Assembly (NCBI RefSeq): GCF_916619195.1
Contig: NZ_CAKAKL010000001.1
Location: 310,001 to 374,000, forward strand
Reading direction: 5' to 3'
Source: Inquilinus sp. Marseille-Q2685
Lineage (GTDB): Bacteria > Pseudomonadota > Alphaproteobacteria > DSM-16000 > Inquilinaceae
Length of the DNA stretch: 64,000 nt
In this document: positions 1 through 8,652 of the stretch, in pieces
Layout: every line of letters begins with the position of its first letter
How positions within the stretch are numbered: position 1 is the stretch's first letter
Notes under the pieces: generated by a model
What the model was told of the DNA's origin: nothing
The model's database searches: none
What the model saw: only the letters and a program-made list of their open reading frames with translations
Translations under genes and position numbers: made by a program

Positions 1-697
1 GGCCGAAGGTGCATTCGGCGAAGACCTCGCCGCCGGCCAGCGTGCCGTCGTCGCGCACCTGGAAGCGGCGGATGTGCTTCGGCCCGTCCGGGTCGTGGCT
101 GGCGCCGGTGTCGGCGACGTAGAGCAGCTTCTCGTCCGGCGAGAAGGCGATGCCGTTGGGCTTATCGAAATCGGTCGCGACGGTCTTCAGCGTCCCCGAC
201 CTCGGATCGAAGCGGTAGACGTGGCAGCCGTCCTGCTCGATCTCGGACTGGTGGCCTTCGTATTCCGACAGGATGCCGTAGGGCGGGTCGGTGAACCACA
301 CCGTGTCGTCCGACTTCACCACCACGTCGTTCGGCGAGTTCAGGCGCTTGCCGTTGTGGCTGTCGGCCAGGACGGTGACCCGGCCGTCATATTCGGTGCG
401 GCTGACCCGGCGGCCGCCATGCTCGCAGGACACCAGGCGGCCCTGGCGGTCGCGGGTGTGGCCGTTGGTGTAGTTCGACGGATTGCGGAAGACGCTGACG
501 CTGCCGTCGGTCTCGTCCCAGCGCATGATCCGGTTGTTCGGGATGTCGCTCCACAGCAGGTAGCGGCCGTCTCCGAACCAGACCGGCCCTTCCGACCAGC
601 GCAGCCCGATGTCGCTGGCCAGCACGTCGATATGGACATTGCCCATGACATAGCTCGCGAAGCGCTTGTCCAGCACCTCGAAACAGGGATCGAGCAT
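1..697 (-). CDS. SMP-30/gluconolactonase-family sugar lactonase (3' end outside window)
   Basis: The reading frame starts at an ATG behind a GGGAGG ribosome site and runs off the left edge, so about 232 residues are visible. They form a beta-propeller of the SMP-30/gluconolactonase/LRE type: RWSEGPVW near residue 33, NSPNDVVV in the middle and KPNGIAFSPDE near the visible end. The last two carry the Asn residues that ligate the divalent metal in this family. Members hydrolyse sugar lactones to sugar acids in the cytoplasm. It lies 122 bases downstream of the sugar ABC permeases on the same strand, which fits hydrolysis of the lactone of an imported, oxidised sugar. The exact substrate is unknown. 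Confidence 0.88.
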   Translation of the reverse strand, partial: MLDPCFEVLDKRFASYVMGNVHIDVLASDIGLRWSEGPVWFGDGRYLLWSDIPNNRIMRWDETDGSVSVFRNPSNYTNGHTRDRQGRLVSCEHGGRRVSRTEYDGRVTVLADSHNGKRLNSPNDVVVKSDDTVWFTDPPYGILSEYEGHQSEIEQDGCHVYRFDPRSGTLKTVATDFDKPNGIAFSPDEKLLYVADTGASHDPDGPKHIRRFQVRDDGTLAGGEVFAECTFG

Positions 698-713
698 CCT
701 GGTTCCTCCCTTG

Positions 714-730
714 GCCCGGCTTGGCCGGGC
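714..730 (-). other. GC-rich hairpin between permease and lactonase genes
   Basis: A 7-bp perfect inverted repeat, GCCCGGC and GCCGGGC with a 3-base loop, lies in the 122-base gap between the permease stop and the lactonase start. It has no following T-run, so it is unlikely to be a full terminator. It may stabilise the upstream mRNA or attenuate read-through. Confidence 0.35.
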
Positions 731-819
731 AGCCGATTGATCGGACATAACTGGCCGGAGTGTTGCGCCCCACCCAAGGACCCGTCAACGATTCGGCAGA
801 TGAAAAATCGGCCAGACTC

Positions 820-1770
820 TCAGGCCGCCGACCGGCCGCCGCGCCCGTACAGCACCAGCATCAGGATGATCACCAGCCCGTAGATGATCTGGCGCCCGGC
901 CTCCGGCATCTGCATCACCGACAGCACGCTCTGCAGCAGCACGATCAGGATGGTGCCGACCACGGTTCCGGCATAGCGGCCCTGGCCGCCCAGGATATTG
1001 GTGCCGCCGATCACCACCGCGGCGATGGCCGGCAGCAGATAGGGGTCGCCCATCGCCTGATAGGCCTTGCTGGAATAGCCGGCCAGCAGGATGCCGGCCA
1101 TCGCCGAGCACAGCCCGCACAGGGTGAAGGCGCCGAGGATGACCAGCCGGGTGTTGACGCCGGACAGGTAAGCCGCGGCCTCGCGGTTGCCGATGGCGTA
1201 GATGTAGCGGCCCATCGGCGTGCGGGTCAGCAGAAAGACGATGCCGAGCGACAGCAGGGCCCAGACGAACACCGCCATCGGGATTCCCAGCAGCTCGGCC
1301 TTGGCCAGGAACTGCATCGGCGGCGTCGCCATGGTGGTCGGCGAGAAGCCGCCGGTCAGCATCACCATCAGCCCGCGCAGCACGGTGTTGACCCCGAGGG
1401 TGAAGATCATCGACGGCACGCGCAGGAAGGCGATCCCGAGCCCGTTGAACAGCCCGACCAGGGCGCCGACGGCGAGGCCGACCGGGATCGCCTCCGTCCC
1501 GCCGACCGCGGTCGCCAGCATGGCAGAGGCGGCGATGGTCCAGGGCACCGACAGGTCGATATGGCCCATCAGGATCACCAGCATCATCCCGGCGGCGACG
1601 ACGCCGAGGAAGGAGGCGACCTTGAGCTGCTGCAGCAGATAGGCAGGCGACAGGAAGGTGGCCGTGCCCTGGGTGATCGCGGTGTAGGCGGTGCCGGCCG
1701 CGAGGATCAGGATCACGAAGCCGCAGGCCACCAGGATCGGCCGGTCGATGGAGCGGAGATAGGCTTGCAT
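820..1770 (-). CDS. Sugar ABC transporter permease (RbsC/YtfT type)
   Basis: 316 residues with about nine hydrophobic segments and the ribose-type permease loop VIGGTNILGGQG near residue 250. It belongs to the BPD_transp_2 family, which forms the inner-membrane channel of CUT2 monosaccharide importers. The ATG at 1770 was chosen because it follows a GGAGG and the protein then starts just before its first membrane segment; the open frame upstream lies over the neighbouring permease gene. It is ten bases after the stop of a second, different permease, so the transporter probably uses a heterodimeric channel like YtfT/YjfF rather than one repeated permease. Confidence 0.92.
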   Translation of the reverse strand: MQAYLRSIDRPILVACGFVILILAAGTAYTAITQGTATFLSPAYLLQQLKVASFLGVVAAGMMLVILMGHIDLSVPWTIAASAMLATAVGGTEAIPVGLAVGALVGLFNGLGIAFLRVPSMIFTLGVNTVLRGLMVMLTGGFSPTTMATPPMQFLAKAELLGIPMAVFVWALLSLGIVFLLTRTPMGRYIYAIGNREAAAYLSGVNTRLVILGAFTLCGLCSAMAGILLAGYSSKAYQAMGDPYLLPAIAAVVIGGTNILGGQGRYAGTVVGTILIVLLQSVLSVMQMPEAGRQIIYGLVIILMLVLYGRGGRSAA

Positions 1771-1780
1771 CGGTCCTCCG

Positions 1781-2842
1781 CTACCCGAACAGCTGCAGGC
1801 GGTTCCTGACCGTGAACACCCGGGCGGCGCCCAGCGAGACCGCGGCCAGCAGGATGATGCCCTCGAACAGCGGCTGCAGCAGCGGGTTGGCCAGGAAGCC
1901 GACAAGGCTGTCCTCCGGTACCACGCGGAAGCAGAAAGAGATGGCGCGCAGCACCATCACGCCGATGATCGAGGCGACGGCGCCGCCCGACCCGCCGAAC
2001 AGCGACGTGCCGCCGATCACCACCGCGGCGATCGAATTGAGGGTGTAGGCGCCGGCCATCGGCATGTCGGCATTGCCGCTGCCGGTCTGCAGCGCCAGGT
2101 AGATCCCGGCGATCGCGGCAAACAGCCCGGCCAGGGTGAAGGCGGCCAGCTTCGACCGGTCGATGGCGACGCCGGACATGAAGGCCGCCTGCTCGGACGA
2201 CCCGATGGCGTAGCAGCCGCGCCCGGTCACCGAGTTCTTGAACGGCAGCCAGACCAGCAGCACCACCAGCACGATCAGGATCACCGGCACCGGGATGGAC
2301 TGGATCGCCTGGAACCAGCCCGGCAGGTCGCCGCCCCACCAGCCATAGGTGTCGGCCACGTCGAACAGCGTGTTGGTGGCGGCCCAGGACAGGTCGCTGT
2401 CGACTGCGCCGCCGGGCGTCGGCCGCAGGAACAGGGCGATGCCGATCAGCACCGCGCCGGTGGCCAGGGTCGCGATGATCGGCTGGATCCGGCCATACAC
2501 GACCAGGGCCCCGTTGATGAACCCGGCCAGCAGCCCGGCGCAGAGGCACAGCAGGATGCCCAGCGCCAGGTCCCAGCCGCTGCCGGTCAGCAGATGCGAC
2601 GCCAGACAGTTCACCATCGTCATCAGCGGGCCGACGGACAGGTCCAGCCCGCCCAGCAGCACCGGCACGGTCTGGGCCATCGCCACCAGCGCCAAGGTGA
2701 AGGTCTCGTTGGCGTTCTGGACGATCAGGTCGGCGCTGCCGCCGCGCGGATGCTGGTAGGAGTAGAGGCCGTAGAACAGCACGAACAGGGTAATGGCCAG
2801 CAGCAGGCCGCCTTGGCGTGACATGCGGAGGAGGGTGGTCAT
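1781..2842 (-). CDS. Sugar ABC transporter permease (RbsC/YjfF type)
   Basis: 353 residues, BPD_transp_2 family, with repeated membrane helices and the typical loop VIGGTSLFGGSGG in the C-terminal half. Its start overlaps the stop of the ATPase gene (ATGA), so the two are translationally coupled. It pairs with the permease directly downstream to make the membrane part of a CUT2 sugar importer. No specificity can be read from the permease itself. Confidence 0.92.
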   Translation of the reverse strand: MTTLLRMSRQGGLLLAITLFVLFYGLYSYQHPRGGSADLIVQNANETFTLALVAMAQTVPVLLGGLDLSVGPLMTMVNCLASHLLTGSGWDLALGILLCLCAGLLAGFINGALVVYGRIQPIIATLATGAVLIGIALFLRPTPGGAVDSDLSWAATNTLFDVADTYGWWGGDLPGWFQAIQSIPVPVILIVLVVLLVWLPFKNSVTGRGCYAIGSSEQAAFMSGVAIDRSKLAAFTLAGLFAAIAGIYLALQTGSGNADMPMAGAYTLNSIAAVVIGGTSLFGGSGGAVASIIGVMVLRAISFCFRVVPEDSLVGFLANPLLQPLFEGIILLAAVSLGAARVFTVRNRLQLFG

Positions 2843-4389
2843 GCCGGCACCGCCTCCGCCGCCCGGCCGTTGGTCTCGAGGTTGAGGGCGCTGGCCACGA
2901 TGTTGGTCTCGGTGATCGCGTCGCCCTCCAGCGTCCGGATCACCCGGCCGCCGTAAAGGATCAGCACCCGGTCGCAGCAGCCGATCAGCTCGTCATAGTC
3001 GGTCGAATAGAACAGGATTGAGGTGCCGGCGGCCGCGAGGTCGTGCAGCAGCTGGTAGATCTCCTGCTTGGTGCCGACATCGATGCCGCGGGTGGGGTCG
3101 TTCAGCAGCACGATGCGGGCTTCGGTCAGCAGCCATCTGGCGATCGCCACCTTCTGTTGGTTGCCGCCGGACAGGGTGCCGACGGCCGCGTCGGCCGAGC
3201 CGATCTTGATCCGCAGCGCCTCGACCATGCGGGCGATGCTGTCGCTTTCGCGCTTGCGGTCGATGACGCCGCTCCTGGCCATGCCGCCCAGCGCCGCCAG
3301 GGTGATGTTCTCGCCGACCGACATCGGCAGCAGCAGCCCCTCGGTCTTGCGGTCCTCCGGGATCAGCGCCATGCGGATGCCGGCACTCTTGGCCTTGCTC
3401 GGGCTGCCGATCCGCACCGGCCGGCCGTCGACCAGCACGCTGCCCTCGACCCCGCGCAGCACGCCGAACAGGGCCAGCAGCAGCTCGCGCTGCCCCTGGC
3501 CGTCCAGCCCGCCGAGGCCGACAATCTCGCCGTGGCCGACGGTCAGCGAGATATCGGCCAGGCGCTGGCCCCAGCGCAGGCCGCGGATCTCCAGCACCGG
3601 CGGCGGCGCCCCGGTCCGGACCGGCTTGGGCGGATAGGCGTTGTGGATCTCGCGGCCGATCAGCATCCGCACCACCTCGTCGTCGGTCCGCGTTCCGGCC
3701 GGGAAGGTGTCGATGTGCCGGCCGTTGCGGAACACCGAGCAGGTATCGCACAGCGCCTTGATCTCCGGCATGCGGTGGGAGATGTAGAGGATCCCCAGCC
3801 CCTCCCGGCGCAGCTGGTGCAGCAGAGCATAGACCTTCTCGACATCCGCCGCGGTCAGGGCCGAGGTCGCCTCGTCGAGAATCAGCAGGCGCGGGTCGCG
3901 CCCCAGCGCCTTGGCGATCTCGACCATCTGCCGGCGCGACAGGGGGAGGGCCTTGACCGGAAGCCGCGGGTCGATGTCGGCGCAGCCGATCCGGGCCAGC
4001 AGTTCCTCCGCCCGCCGCCTCTGGGCCTTGCGGTCGATCAGGCCGAGGCGCCGGGGCGGTCGCGTGATGCAGATGTTGTCCGCCACCGACAGATCCGGCA
4101 GCAGCGACAGCTCCTGGAACACGCAGACGACGCCGGCCGCGTTCGCCGCCTGCGGCGAGGCGAAGCTGGCCGGCCGCCCGTCGATCAGCATCTCGCCGGC
4201 GCTGGGCTGGACCACCCCGGCGATGATCTTGATCAGCGTGCTCTTGCCGGCCCCGTTCTCGCCCAGGACCCCGTGGATCGACCCGGCCCGGGCCGCGAAC
4301 TCCACCTCGCGCAGCGCGTGCACGCCGCCGTAATGCTTGCTGACCCCGGTCAGGCGCACCAGCGGTGGCGTGTCCGCGGCGACGGTCAT
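2839..4389 (-). CDS. Sugar ABC transporter ATP-binding protein (RbsA/MglA/YtfR type)
   Basis: 516 residues with two tandem ABC domains, as usual for CUT2 importers. The first domain has Walker A GENGAGKST, an atypical signature LSRRQ and Walker B LLILDEAT. The second has a degenerate P-loop (GLGGLDGQGQ) but an intact LSGGNQQK signature, the asymmetry expected for this family. A much longer frame continues upstream, but that part overlaps the binding-protein gene in another frame. The ATG at 4389 gives the normal N-terminus, 17 bases after the binding-protein stop. It powers the sugar importer made with the two downstream permeases. Confidence 0.94.
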   Translation of the reverse strand: MTVAADTPPLVRLTGVSKHYGGVHALREVEFAARAGSIHGVLGENGAGKSTLIKIIAGVVQPSAGEMLIDGRPASFASPQAANAAGVVCVFQELSLLPDLSVADNICITRPPRRLGLIDRKAQRRRAEELLARIGCADIDPRLPVKALPLSRRQMVEIAKALGRDPRLLILDEATSALTAADVEKVYALLHQLRREGLGILYISHRMPEIKALCDTCSVFRNGRHIDTFPAGTRTDDEVVRMLIGREIHNAYPPKPVRTGAPPPVLEIRGLRWGQRLADISLTVGHGEIVGLGGLDGQGQRELLLALFGVLRGVEGSVLVDGRPVRIGSPSKAKSAGIRMALIPEDRKTEGLLLPMSVGENITLAALGGMARSGVIDRKRESDSIARMVEALRIKIGSADAAVGTLSGGNQQKVAIARWLLTEARIVLLNDPTRGIDVGTKQEIYQLLHDLAAAGTSILFYSTDYDELIGCCDRVLILYGGRVIRTLEGDAITETNIVASALNLETNGRAAEAVPA

Positions 4390-4406
4390 TGCCGACGCCA
4401 CCGCGC

Positions 4407-5537
4407 TTACTTGTTCTCGGCGTTCTGGGCCATGATCTGCGGTGCCGTGAAGGTGATGCCGCAGGGTTCGAATGCGTTCGGCGCGAAGAAGTCGACTGTC
4501 AGGTTCGACCAGTAGTTCTCGCCGTCCTTCAGCGTCTTGTAGTCCGCGACCGGGATCGGGATCGACACCATCTGCGGCATCGTCTCGCCCTTCAGCGCGG
4601 CGATCGCCGCCTTGGTGGCGATGGCGACGAGGGCCGGGGACTGGCCGTAGGACAGGCCTTTCAGCCCCTTGTCCTGGTATTGGGCGATCTGCTGGCGGAA
4701 CAGGTTCTCGCCCTCGCCGGCCATCGGCACGAAGGGATGCTTGGCGTCGATCAGCGCCTGCACCGTGCCGTTTGACCCGCCCTGGGTGAAGATGCCGTCG
4801 AAATGGCCGTGCACCGCCAGTGCGTCGGCCGTGGCCTTCTGCGAATCGCCCGGTGCCCAGTTGCCGACCACCTCGACGATCTCGAAGGCCTTGCCCGAGT
4901 CCTTCATTGTCTTCTGGAAGCCCTCGTGCCGGTCGCGGTCGACCGAGTTGCCGGGCAGGCCGCGCACCTCGAGGATCTTGCCGCCGTTGGGGATGTGGTC
5001 GATCAGGAATTTGGCCGACATCACGCCCATCTCGGTCTGGTCCTCGTTGATCTGCATCACCTCGGTTGTGTCGAGGACGTTGTCGAACGGGACCAGCACG
5101 ACGTTCTTGCGGTTGGCCAGCTTGATCACCCGGTCGAAGCCGGTCGGGCTGACCGCGATGGTGATGATGGCGTCGAAGCCCTGGTTGATGAAGTCCTCGA
5201 TCGCGCCCAGCTGTGCCGCGGCGTCGGTGCCGGTGGAGACGACCTTGAACTCCTTGATGTCCTTGGCGACGTCCGGCAGGGCGGCATAGGCCTTGGCGGT
5301 CTGGATCATCTGGATGCGCCAGATGTTGCCGACGAAGCCGTTGACCAGCGCGATGCGGTACGGCCCCGGCCGCGCGTCCCATTTGAAGAACTTGGTGTCT
5401 TTGCTCCAGGGCGCGAAGCATTGGGGCAGATAGCCCGGCCCGTCCACGGTCTTCGGCGCGGCGGCCGCGGGCGCCGTCAGGGCCGCGGTGGAGAGAATGA
5501 CAGCCGCGGCGACCGCGGCGAAACGGTGAAGCAGCAT
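4407..5537 (-). CDS. Sugar ABC transporter periplasmic substrate-binding protein
   Basis: 376 residues. It has an N-terminal Sec signal peptide ending in an alanine-rich stretch (about residues 1-25) and a Peripla_BP_4 (ribose/galactose-binding type) fold, with FDAIITIAVSPTGFD and GGKILEVRGLPGN segments typical of the hinge and pocket. The ATG at 5537 is preceded by GGGAGG, which decides it over a start 20 codons upstream. It is first in the minus-strand operon binding protein-ATPase-permease-permease-lactonase and captures the sugar in the periplasm. The mature start contains two cysteines (PQCFAPW and near the C-terminus EPCGIT) that could form a disulfide. Confidence 0.92.
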   Translation of the reverse strand: MLLHRFAAVAAAVILSTAALTAPAAAAPKTVDGPGYLPQCFAPWSKDTKFFKWDARPGPYRIALVNGFVGNIWRIQMIQTAKAYAALPDVAKDIKEFKVVSTGTDAAAQLGAIEDFINQGFDAIITIAVSPTGFDRVIKLANRKNVVLVPFDNVLDTTEVMQINEDQTEMGVMSAKFLIDHIPNGGKILEVRGLPGNSVDRDRHEGFQKTMKDSGKAFEIVEVVGNWAPGDSQKATADALAVHGHFDGIFTQGGSNGTVQALIDAKHPFVPMAGEGENLFRQQIAQYQDKGLKGLSYGQSPALVAIATKAAIAALKGETMPQMVSIPIPVADYKTLKDGENYWSNLTVDFFAPNAFEPCGITFTAPQIMAQNAENK

Positions 5538-5592
5538 CCGGTCCTCCCTGAATGGGTCTGTTGCCCGCGAACGATTCAAACTCGTCCGACAT

Positions 5593-5652
5593 TTCATTCG
5601 GCATGATGTTGCGCTGATCTCCCCTTATCGTCAATTCATCAGACCGAATGAA
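5593..5652. promoter_or_regulatory. Inverted repeat in the divergent promoter region of the sugar locus
   Basis: TTCATTCGG at 5593-5601 is matched by its exact reverse complement CCGAATGAA at 5644-5652, 42 bases apart. It sits between the divergent binding-protein operon and the UxaA-type gene. The centres are about 51 bp apart, near five helical turns. It looks like two half-sites for a regulator controlling both directions, but no regulator gene is next to it. I see no certain -35/-10 pair. Confidence 0.4.
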
Positions 5653-5782
5653 CCGACCGGACCATCCCTTCCGGCCGATGCCGTTCCCATCTCTTCAGGA
5701 GGATGGCGCGGTCCAAAAGTCCGACGTAAAGTAGCGGCCGCCCAAGATCCGCCAGGCAAGCCCAAGAACGCGTGCGAAACCG

Positions 5783-7312
5783 ATGCCCAGCCCCAGCCTC
5801 TTCATCCGCCTGAACCGCGACGACAACGTCGTCCTCGCCCGCGCCGACATCACGCCGGGCACGCCGATCCCCGAGGAAGGCGTCACCACCGCCGGCCACA
5901 TCCCGGCCGGCCACAAGATGGCGACCCGGCCGATCGCGCAGGGCGAGCCGATCCGCCGCTACAACCAGATCATCGGCTTCGCCACCGAGGCGATCGGCAC
6001 CGGCGAGCATGTCCATGTCCACAACTGCGCCATGGGCGATTTCGAGCGCGACTACGCCTTCTGCGCCGACGCCAAGCCGACCGACTACGTGCCGGAGGCC
6101 GAGCGCGCCACCTTCCAAGGTTACCGCCGGGCCAATGGCCGGGTCGGCACCCGCAACTACATCGGCATCCTGTCCTCGGTGAACTGCTCGGCCACCACCA
6201 GCCGGATGATCGCCGCGCATTTCGAACGCTCCGGCGTGCTGGAGCAGTTCCCGAACGTCGACGGCGTGGTCGCAATCACCCATTCGACCGGCTGCGGCAT
6301 GGCGGATTCGGGCGAAGGCTACGACAACCTGCAGCGAACCCTCTGGGGCTATGCTCGCAACCCGAACTTCGCGGGCGTGCTGATGATCGGGCTGGGCTGC
6401 GAGGTCAACCAGATCGATTTCCTGCTCGACGCCTACCAGATCGAGCGTGGGCCGCTGTTCCAGACCATGAACATCCAGAACCTCGGCGGCACTCGCAAGA
6501 CGGTCGACCACTGCATCGCCAGGGTGATGGAGATGCTGCCCGAGGCGGACAAGGCGCGGCGCGAGACCGTGCCGGCCAGCGAGCTGATGGTGGCGCTGCA
6601 ATGCGGAGGCTCCGACGGCTATTCCGGCATCTCGGCCAATCCGGCGCTGGGCGCCGCCGTCGACCTTCTGGTCCGCCACGGCGGCAGCGCCGTGCTGTCG
6701 GAGACGCCGGAAATCTACGGCGCCGAGCACCTCCTGACCCGCCGCGCAGTCAACCGGCAGGTCGGCGAGAAGCTGATCGCCCGGATCAAGTGGTGGGAAG
6801 GCTACACCGCCCGCAACGGCGGCGAGATGAACAACAACCCGTCGCCCGGCAACAAGCGCGGCGGCCTGACCACGATCCTGGAGAAGTCGCTGGGCGCCGC
6901 GGCCAAGGGTGGCACCACCAACCTGGTCGAGGTCTACAAATACGCCGAGCAGATGACGGCCAAGGGCTTCGTGTTCATGGACACGCCCGGCTACGACCCG
7001 GCCTCGGCCACCGGCCAGGTGGCAGGCGGCGCGCAGATCGTCTGCTTCACCACCGGCCGCGGCTCGGTCTCCGGCTTCAAGCCGGCGCCCTGCATCAAGG
7101 TCGCCACCAACTCCACCATGTACCGGCACATGGAGGAAGACATGGACATCAACTGCGGCACCATCATCGACGGCGACGAGACCATCGAGCAGGCCGGCCG
7201 CCGGATCTTCGAGAAATTCCTGGCCGTCGCCTCGGGCGAGCAGACCAAGAGCGAGGCCCAGGGCTTCGGCGACAACGAGTTCGTGCCCTGGCAGATCGGG
7301 GCGGTGATGTGA
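5783..7312 (+). CDS. UxaA/GarD-family sugar-acid dehydratase
   Basis: 509 residues. The N-terminal ~100 residues form a SAF-like domain ending with HVHNC, as in altronate dehydratase UxaA and galactarate dehydratase GarD. The C-terminal catalytic domain carries HSTGCGM, GLGCEVNQ, QCGGSDGYSGISANP and NNPSPGNK, all hallmarks of the family. These enzymes remove water from aldonic or aldaric acids to give 2-keto-3-deoxy acids, using Fe(II) or another divalent metal. It is divergent from the sugar importer and 43 bases ahead of an FAH-family gene. Whether the substrate is altronate, galactarate or another acid cannot be decided here; the ribosome site is weak. Confidence 0.87.
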   Translation: MPSPSLFIRLNRDDNVVLARADITPGTPIPEEGVTTAGHIPAGHKMATRPIAQGEPIRRYNQIIGFATEAIGTGEHVHVHNCAMGDFERDYAFCADAKPTDYVPEAERATFQGYRRANGRVGTRNYIGILSSVNCSATTSRMIAAHFERSGVLEQFPNVDGVVAITHSTGCGMADSGEGYDNLQRTLWGYARNPNFAGVLMIGLGCEVNQIDFLLDAYQIERGPLFQTMNIQNLGGTRKTVDHCIARVMEMLPEADKARRETVPASELMVALQCGGSDGYSGISANPALGAAVDLLVRHGGSAVLSETPEIYGAEHLLTRRAVNRQVGEKLIARIKWWEGYTARNGGEMNNNPSPGNKRGGLTTILEKSLGAAAKGGTTNLVEVYKYAEQMTAKGFVFMDTPGYDPASATGQVAGGAQIVCFTTGRGSVSGFKPAPCIKVATNSTMYRHMEEDMDINCGTIIDGDETIEQAGRRIFEKFLAVASGEQTKSEAQGFGDNEFVPWQIGAVM

Positions 7313-7355
7313 CGGCGGGAACGCCGGACGAGAAGAGAAGCGGGAAGGGACACCC

Positions 7356-8528
7356 ATGAAGGAGTACATCTCGGTCGCGGCCTGCCTGCCGGCAGATGCC
7401 GACCGCGCCACCCTGGTCGGCCGGGTCTGGCTGCCGCAGGTCGAAGGGCCGGCGGTGGTGGCGCTGCGCAACGGCCAGGTGATCGACATCACCAAGGCCG
7501 CGCCGACCATCTCCGACCTGATCTCGGCCGCCGATCCGGCTGCGCTCGCCAAGGCCGACGGCGCGGTCGTGTGCAGCGTCGCCGACCTGCTGGCCAATGC
7601 CGACGAGACCACGCGCGATCCGTCGAAGCCCTGGCCGCTGGCGCCGGTCGACCTGCAGGCGGTGAAGGCGGCGGGCGTCACCTTCGTCGCCTCGATGCTG
7701 GAGCGGGTGATCGAGGAGCAGGCGCGCGGAGACGCCACCAAGGCCGACGCCATCCGTCAGCGCATCGTCTCGATCATCGGCGACGACCTGGCCGCGGTGC
7801 GCCCCGGCTCGGCCGACGCGCAGCGGATCAAGGACGTGCTGCTGTCGCAGAATGCCTGGTCGCAGTATCTCGAGGTCGGCATCGGCCCGGACGCCGAGAT
7901 CTTCACCAAGAGCCAGCCGATGTCCTCGGTCGGCCTCGGCGCCGAGATCGGCATCCACCCGGTCTCGACCTGGAACAACCCGGAGCCCGAGGTGGTTCTG
8001 GTGGTGGCGCCGAGCGGCAAGGTCGTCGGTGCGACGCTCGGCAACGACGTCAACCTGCGCGACCTCGAGGGCCGCAGCGCGCTCCTGCTCGGCAAGGCCA
8101 AGGACAACAACGCCTCCTGCGCCATCGGCCCCTTCATCCGGCTGTTCGACGGCGGCTTCGGCATCGACGACATCCGCAAGGCCGACCTGTCGATGGCGGT
8201 GCACGGGCCGGAGGGCTACACGCTCCAGGGCCACAGCTCGATCTCCAAGATCAGCCGCGACCCGCTCGACCTCGCCGGCCAGATGCTGGGTCCGAACCAC
8301 CAGTATCCGGACGGGGCGGTGCTGTTCCTCGGCACCATGTTCGCGCCGACCGACGACCGCGACGCGCCGGGCATGGGCTTCACCCACAAGATCGGCGACA
8401 TCGTCACCATCTCGACCCCGAGCCTGGGCACGCTGGTCAATCGGGTGAACCACAGCGACAAGATCGCGCCCTGGACCTTCGGCGCTCGGGCGCTGATGGC
8501 CAGCCTGGTGAAGCGCGGGCTGCTGTAG
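7356..8528 (+). CDS. Fumarylacetoacetate hydrolase (FAH) family enzyme, probable 2-keto-3-deoxy sugar-acid dehydratase
   Basis: 390 residues with an N-terminal variable domain and a C-terminal FAH fold. Metal ligands are visible as the E-x-E of NPEPEVVLV and the acidic residues of GNDVNLRD, followed by KAKDNNASCAIGP. Long FAH proteins of this type next to sugar-acid dehydratases act as 2-keto-3-deoxy-pentonate dehydratases giving alpha-ketoglutarate semialdehyde (Weimberg-type routes); that role is inferred from context. It lies 43 bases after the UxaA-type gene in the same direction, with GGGAAGGG as ribosome site. A hydratase or hydrolase role is also possible. Confidence 0.8.
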   Translation: MKEYISVAACLPADADRATLVGRVWLPQVEGPAVVALRNGQVIDITKAAPTISDLISAADPAALAKADGAVVCSVADLLANADETTRDPSKPWPLAPVDLQAVKAAGVTFVASMLERVIEEQARGDATKADAIRQRIVSIIGDDLAAVRPGSADAQRIKDVLLSQNAWSQYLEVGIGPDAEIFTKSQPMSSVGLGAEIGIHPVSTWNNPEPEVVLVVAPSGKVVGATLGNDVNLRDLEGRSALLLGKAKDNNASCAIGPFIRLFDGGFGIDDIRKADLSMAVHGPEGYTLQGHSSISKISRDPLDLAGQMLGPNHQYPDGAVLFLGTMFAPTDDRDAPGMGFTHKIGDIVTISTPSLGTLVNRVNHSDKIAPWTFGARALMASLVKRGLL

Positions 8529-8540
8529 TCGCCGATACAC

Positions 8541-8626
8541 CGTCATGGCGAGCCCCGAAGGGGCGTGGCCATCCAGTGGTCCCGGCCCCTGGATCGCCAC
8601 GCCGGCTTCGCCGGCTCGCGATGACG
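8541..8626. repeat. REP-like palindromic intergenic repeat, copy 1
   Basis: An 86-bp element with inverted ends, CGTCATGGCGAGCC on the left and GGCTCGCGATGACG on the right (13 of 14 match when inverted). It lies between the FAH gene and the convergent enoyl-CoA hydratase gene. An interrupted second copy with the same ends and the shared core CCGGCCCCTGGAT lies at 40965-42117. It can fold into a long hairpin in RNA and may act as a bidirectional terminator. Confidence 0.75.
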
Positions 8627-8652
8627 AAGAGATCAAGCCTCAGGGGTATTGG

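Noticed and set aside
4390-5634. N-terminal extension of the sugar ABC ATPase to 931 codons
   Set aside because: The extra part lies in another frame of the binding-protein gene. The ATPase domain is complete from 4389 and the extension has no motif.
8541-8626. CRISPR-like repeat
   Set aside because: The repeat is a single palindromic unit with its other copy 32 kb away; there are no regularly spaced short direct repeats or cas genes in the window.
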